Shown: positions 62,176 to 64,000 of the stretch, in pieces
How positions within the stretch are numbered: position 1 is the first letter of the stretch
Layout: each line of letters begins with the position of its first letter
NCBI GenBank assembly: GCA_900659855.1
Contig: CAACVI010000034.1
Coordinates: forward strand, 62,001 to 126,000
Direction: 5' to 3'
DNA: 64,000 nucleotides
Source: Candidatus Desulfarcum epimagneticum
GTDB lineage: Bacteria > Desulfobacterota > Desulfobacteria > Desulfobacterales > CR-1
Made by a program: the position numbers and the translations under genes
Notes under the pieces: model-generated
Told to the model about the DNA's origin: nothing
Database searches by the model: none
Seen by the model: only the letters and a program-made list of their open reading frames with translations

Positions 62176-63227
62176 TTGGGCTCAGGCTTGGGCTCTTTGA
62201 TTTTAACCGGCAGGGACTGCTTCACAGACGGCGCTTTGGCCGCCGAGGGTTTGTTTCCCGTGGACTTCATATGGCTCTTAATGCCGCTCATGCCTCCCTG
62301 GTTCACGTTCATCGAAGGCGGCATGGAGCCCGGCATGTCCCCCGGGAAAGGCGGGCCGGACGCGCCTTTTCCCTTGTCCCCGAACGAAAGGCCGGGGCCC
62401 TTCAAACCGTCTTTGCCCCCGGAGCCGCCGCCTTGTCCCCGTCCTCCGGACGGCCCCGTTCCCCCACGAGAAGGCCCCTGTCCCCGGCCGGACGAAGGCC
62501 CCATGTCAAAGCCTTTGGCAAGCAGGCGCGCCCGGTCCCGGGCCACGGCGGCCGGGGCCGAGGGCGGCCCGTTCCAGGGAACCCCGGTCTCCTGGTAATC
62601 TTTTAAAATCGCGGGGCCGGCCCCGGGATCGCTTAAGCTGAACACCTTCAGCGTGGTATTTTCCAGGGCCACCACCCGGGTTCCGGTCTCATCCACATCC
62701 AGGATAAACTCAGACCCCGTCACCTTGATCAGCGCGGCGCCGGTCTTGATTTTAAAGGCGGTCGGATCAAACCGGGCCAGCCGGGTCACATGGACCCGGG
62801 CCTTTCCCCGCTTCATGCTCAAAAGAAACGAGCGCTTCTTTCTTTCCGGCATATACACGCTTTGATCGATTTTCAGCGAACTCAGCGACGTCAGGGTCAG
62901 CAGGCTGCCGTCGTTGAATTTCAAACGGATCCGCCCGCCTTTCATGGCGATGACCTGGTCTCCCTTGTAAACCGGGAACCCCTTCCGGATGACATAGGCG
63001 ACGTCGGCGCCCGCATGGACGGCCAGCGCCTGTCCCAGAACCTGCTCCGATTTTCCCACGGACGCGCCCGGCCCGGGCTTGAATCGTTTCTCCACCCGGA
63101 CGCCTTTGGGCAAAAGCGAATCGGACGAATTCCCTTCCAGGGCCGCGGCGTCCGGAACACGCGAAAAAACCGCCAGGCAGACCCCGGCCAGAAAAATCGT
63201 CGCTTTTCCTTTCAATCGATTCATCAT
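62172..63227 (-). CDS. Exported FecR-domain protein with Gly/Pro-rich tail
   Basis: About 351 residues. A signal peptide (KATIFLAGVCLAVFSRVPDAAA) is followed by a FecR-type beta domain (about 70-190, with VYKGDQVIAMKGGRIRLKFNDGSLLTL). A low-complexity region rich in Gly, Pro, Ser and Lys follows (about 240-351). ATG 63227 (or 63224) follows a G-rich tract. It probably acts in the periplasm or at the envelope; the upstream barrel gene may be its partner. Confidence 0.75.
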   Translation of the reverse strand: MMNRLKGKATIFLAGVCLAVFSRVPDAAALEGNSSDSLLPKGVRVEKRFKPGPGASVGKSEQVLGQALAVHAGADVAYVIRKGFPVYKGDQVIAMKGGRIRLKFNDGSLLTLTSLSSLKIDQSVYMPERKKRSFLLSMKRGKARVHVTRLARFDPTAFKIKTGAALIKVTGSEFILDVDETGTRVVALENTTLKVFSLSDPGAGPAILKDYQETGVPWNGPPSAPAAVARDRARLLAKGFDMGPSSGRGQGPSRGGTGPSGGRGQGGGSGGKDGLKGPGLSFGDKGKGASGPPFPGDMPGSMPPSMNVNQGGMSGIKSHMKSTGNKPSAAKAPSVKQSLPVKIKEPKPEPK

Positions 63228-63239
63228 TCCCCCCCCCAA

Positions 63240-64000
63240 TCACCGCTCAAAGGACAAATGCAGAGCCCCTGTCCTTTGCCGGTAGTCATAGTCATCGTCT
63301 GTGGAGTGATTCTCCAGATACGTCCATTCCGTCGAAAGGCGCAGACCCTCAAGCCACAAAGGCATGGAGACAGAGGCGGTTCCGTAATACTGCTCGTCCC
63401 GCCGTCTGGACCCGTCATCGGCGCGCTCATACTCATCCCAGGAATATGTCTGGTAAAACCCCAGCCTCCAGTCCCCGGGCAGGGTCAGGGTCAGGCCCGC
63501 GCCCGCCTGTTTTTCCAGGTATGTGTAATCGGCGGACGCCTTTGACGAACGGCTCACCCCCCCGCTGAGGCTGAGGTTGGCCCTGTTTTTGAAAAATCCC
63601 GAGTAAAGGGCGATTTCCGCCCCCGATTCGTAGCCGTCCTGGTCCTCGTCCGTAATGTGGTCCTCGGCGGAATAAGAATACGTCACGTTGACCAGGTGGT
63701 TTTGGAACGCCCGCCAGGTGAGGCCCGGCTTGATCTGGCGGGCCCGAAGGTAAGGCTCGTTTCCCAGGCGGGTCCCGGAGTGGAGATATTGAAAATGAAA
63801 GGCCAGGGACTCCATGTAATGCGCGGCGTAAAGCCCGCCTTCGCTGATGAGGTACTGGTAATCCGCCAGCTTCTGATTCAGGGTCTGGTAATGGTTGTAG
63901 CCCACGCTGATTTCCTGCCGGGGCTTTTTTAAAAGATCATACTTGACCGACAGGTAGCCGGTCCCCAGGAGATCATCGTCGCTTCCCCGGCTGTAAGTGG
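63240..64000 (-). CDS. Outer-membrane-type beta-barrel protein, C-terminal part
   Basis: The frame is open to the window edge, so the gene starts beyond 64000. The visible part has alternating strands rich in Tyr, Ser and Gly (LVNVTYSYSAEDH, GGVSRSSKASADY, GAGLTLTLPGDWRLGFYQTYSW, YGTASVSMPLWLEG), as in outer-membrane barrels. It ends HLSFER 12 bp before the FecR gene. Barrels of this kind paired with FecR proteins are common in Desulfobacterota; the substrate is unknown. Confidence 0.65.
   Translation of the reverse strand, partial: TYSRGSDDDLLGTGYLSVKYDLLKKPRQEISVGYNHYQTLNQKLADYQYLISEGGLYAAHYMESLAFHFQYLHSGTRLGNEPYLRARQIKPGLTWRAFQNHLVNVTYSYSAEDHITDEDQDGYESGAEIALYSGFFKNRANLSLSGGVSRSSKASADYTYLEKQAGAGLTLTLPGDWRLGFYQTYSWDEYERADDGSRRRDEQYYGTASVSMPLWLEGLRLSTEWTYLENHSTDDDYDYRQRTGALHLSFER

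Noticed and set aside
61261-62606. Several plus-strand frames antisense to recC and the FecR gene
   Set aside because: Biased composition with no recognisable motifs, and each is covered by a well-supported minus-strand gene.

Overview
The window is almost entirely a surface-polysaccharide locus of a Gram-negative bacterium. Every convincing intact host gene lies on the minus strand, so transcription runs from the right edge toward position 1. RecC, a FecR-domain exported protein and an outer-membrane-type beta-barrel at the right end point to a Gram-negative host. Gene style (many radical SAM enzymes, split transketolase, FecR/barrel pairs) would suit Desulfobacterota, but this is only an inference. 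The right end (about 57.5-64 kb) is clearly GC-rich, while most of the polysaccharide locus is AT-rich. The locus therefore looks like an exchanged island abutting more typical chromosome.

Layout, in the direction of transcription. 64-58.5 kb: barrel protein, FecR protein, recC and a small coupled gene. 58.5-56.3 kb: a short repeat, a winged-helix regulator with a possible operator, a small gene split by a 150-bp mobile repeat, and an MNT-HEPN toxin-antitoxin-type pair. 56.2-45.4 kb: a heptose-type cassette (GmhA-like isomerase, reversed-order HldE-like protein, RmlD-like reductase, deoxyhypusine-synthase-like protein, epimerase, two paralogous DegT aminotransferases, HAD phosphatase, APH-type kinase, split transketolase). 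45.4-31.8 kb: methyltransferases, a radical SAM enzyme, an SDR, two TylCIII-type C-methyltransferases around a WbuC cupin, a TIGR04372-like glycosyltransferase, an ABC exporter, a Rossmann/glycosyltransferase-like fusion and a ParB-fold protein. 31.8-28.3 kb: a second acidic-sugar cassette (NeuB without SAF domain, NeuA-like, class III aminotransferase, VOC protein).

28.3-24.2 kb is an insertion-sequence graveyard. It holds an intact IS3-family element with an A7G frameshift site, an IS630 transposase relic split by a 266-bp IS200/IS605-derived element, a decayed IS3 orfA and another transposase-like tail. Two genes (radical SAM and methyltransferase) are stranded between them. 24.2-13.2 kb carries a B12-binding radical SAM enzyme, a methyltransferase and a full legionaminic-acid-type pathway in the GDP-sugar style of Campylobacter (PtmE, LegB, LegC, LegH, LegG, LegI, PtmF, LegF/PtmB, PtmA). 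13.2-12.6 kb is a nested repeat insertion. 12.6-0 kb carries two large surface-carbohydrate proteins, two methyltransferases and a compact cassette (HisC-like aminotransferase, two Gfo/Idh dehydrogenases, KdsB-like cytidylyltransferase, SDR, AroB-family cyclase, 2-hydroxyacid dehydrogenase). The start of a probable glycosyltransferase lies at the very edge.

Together the genes appear to make several unusual activated sugars (a CMP-legionaminic acid type, a second CMP-activated acidic sugar, a possible CMP-activated cyclitol or octulosonate-like unit, a heptose, C-methylated and amino sugars). These are then decorated by methylation and exported, possibly through the single ABC flippase seen. 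No Wzx, Wzy or initiating phosphoglycosyltransferase is visible. No rRNA, tRNA or CRISPR array was found. The best-supported novelty is a small inverted-repeat element family whose two full copies carry 6-bp target duplications; one copy splits a gene whose reading frame can be rebuilt exactly.
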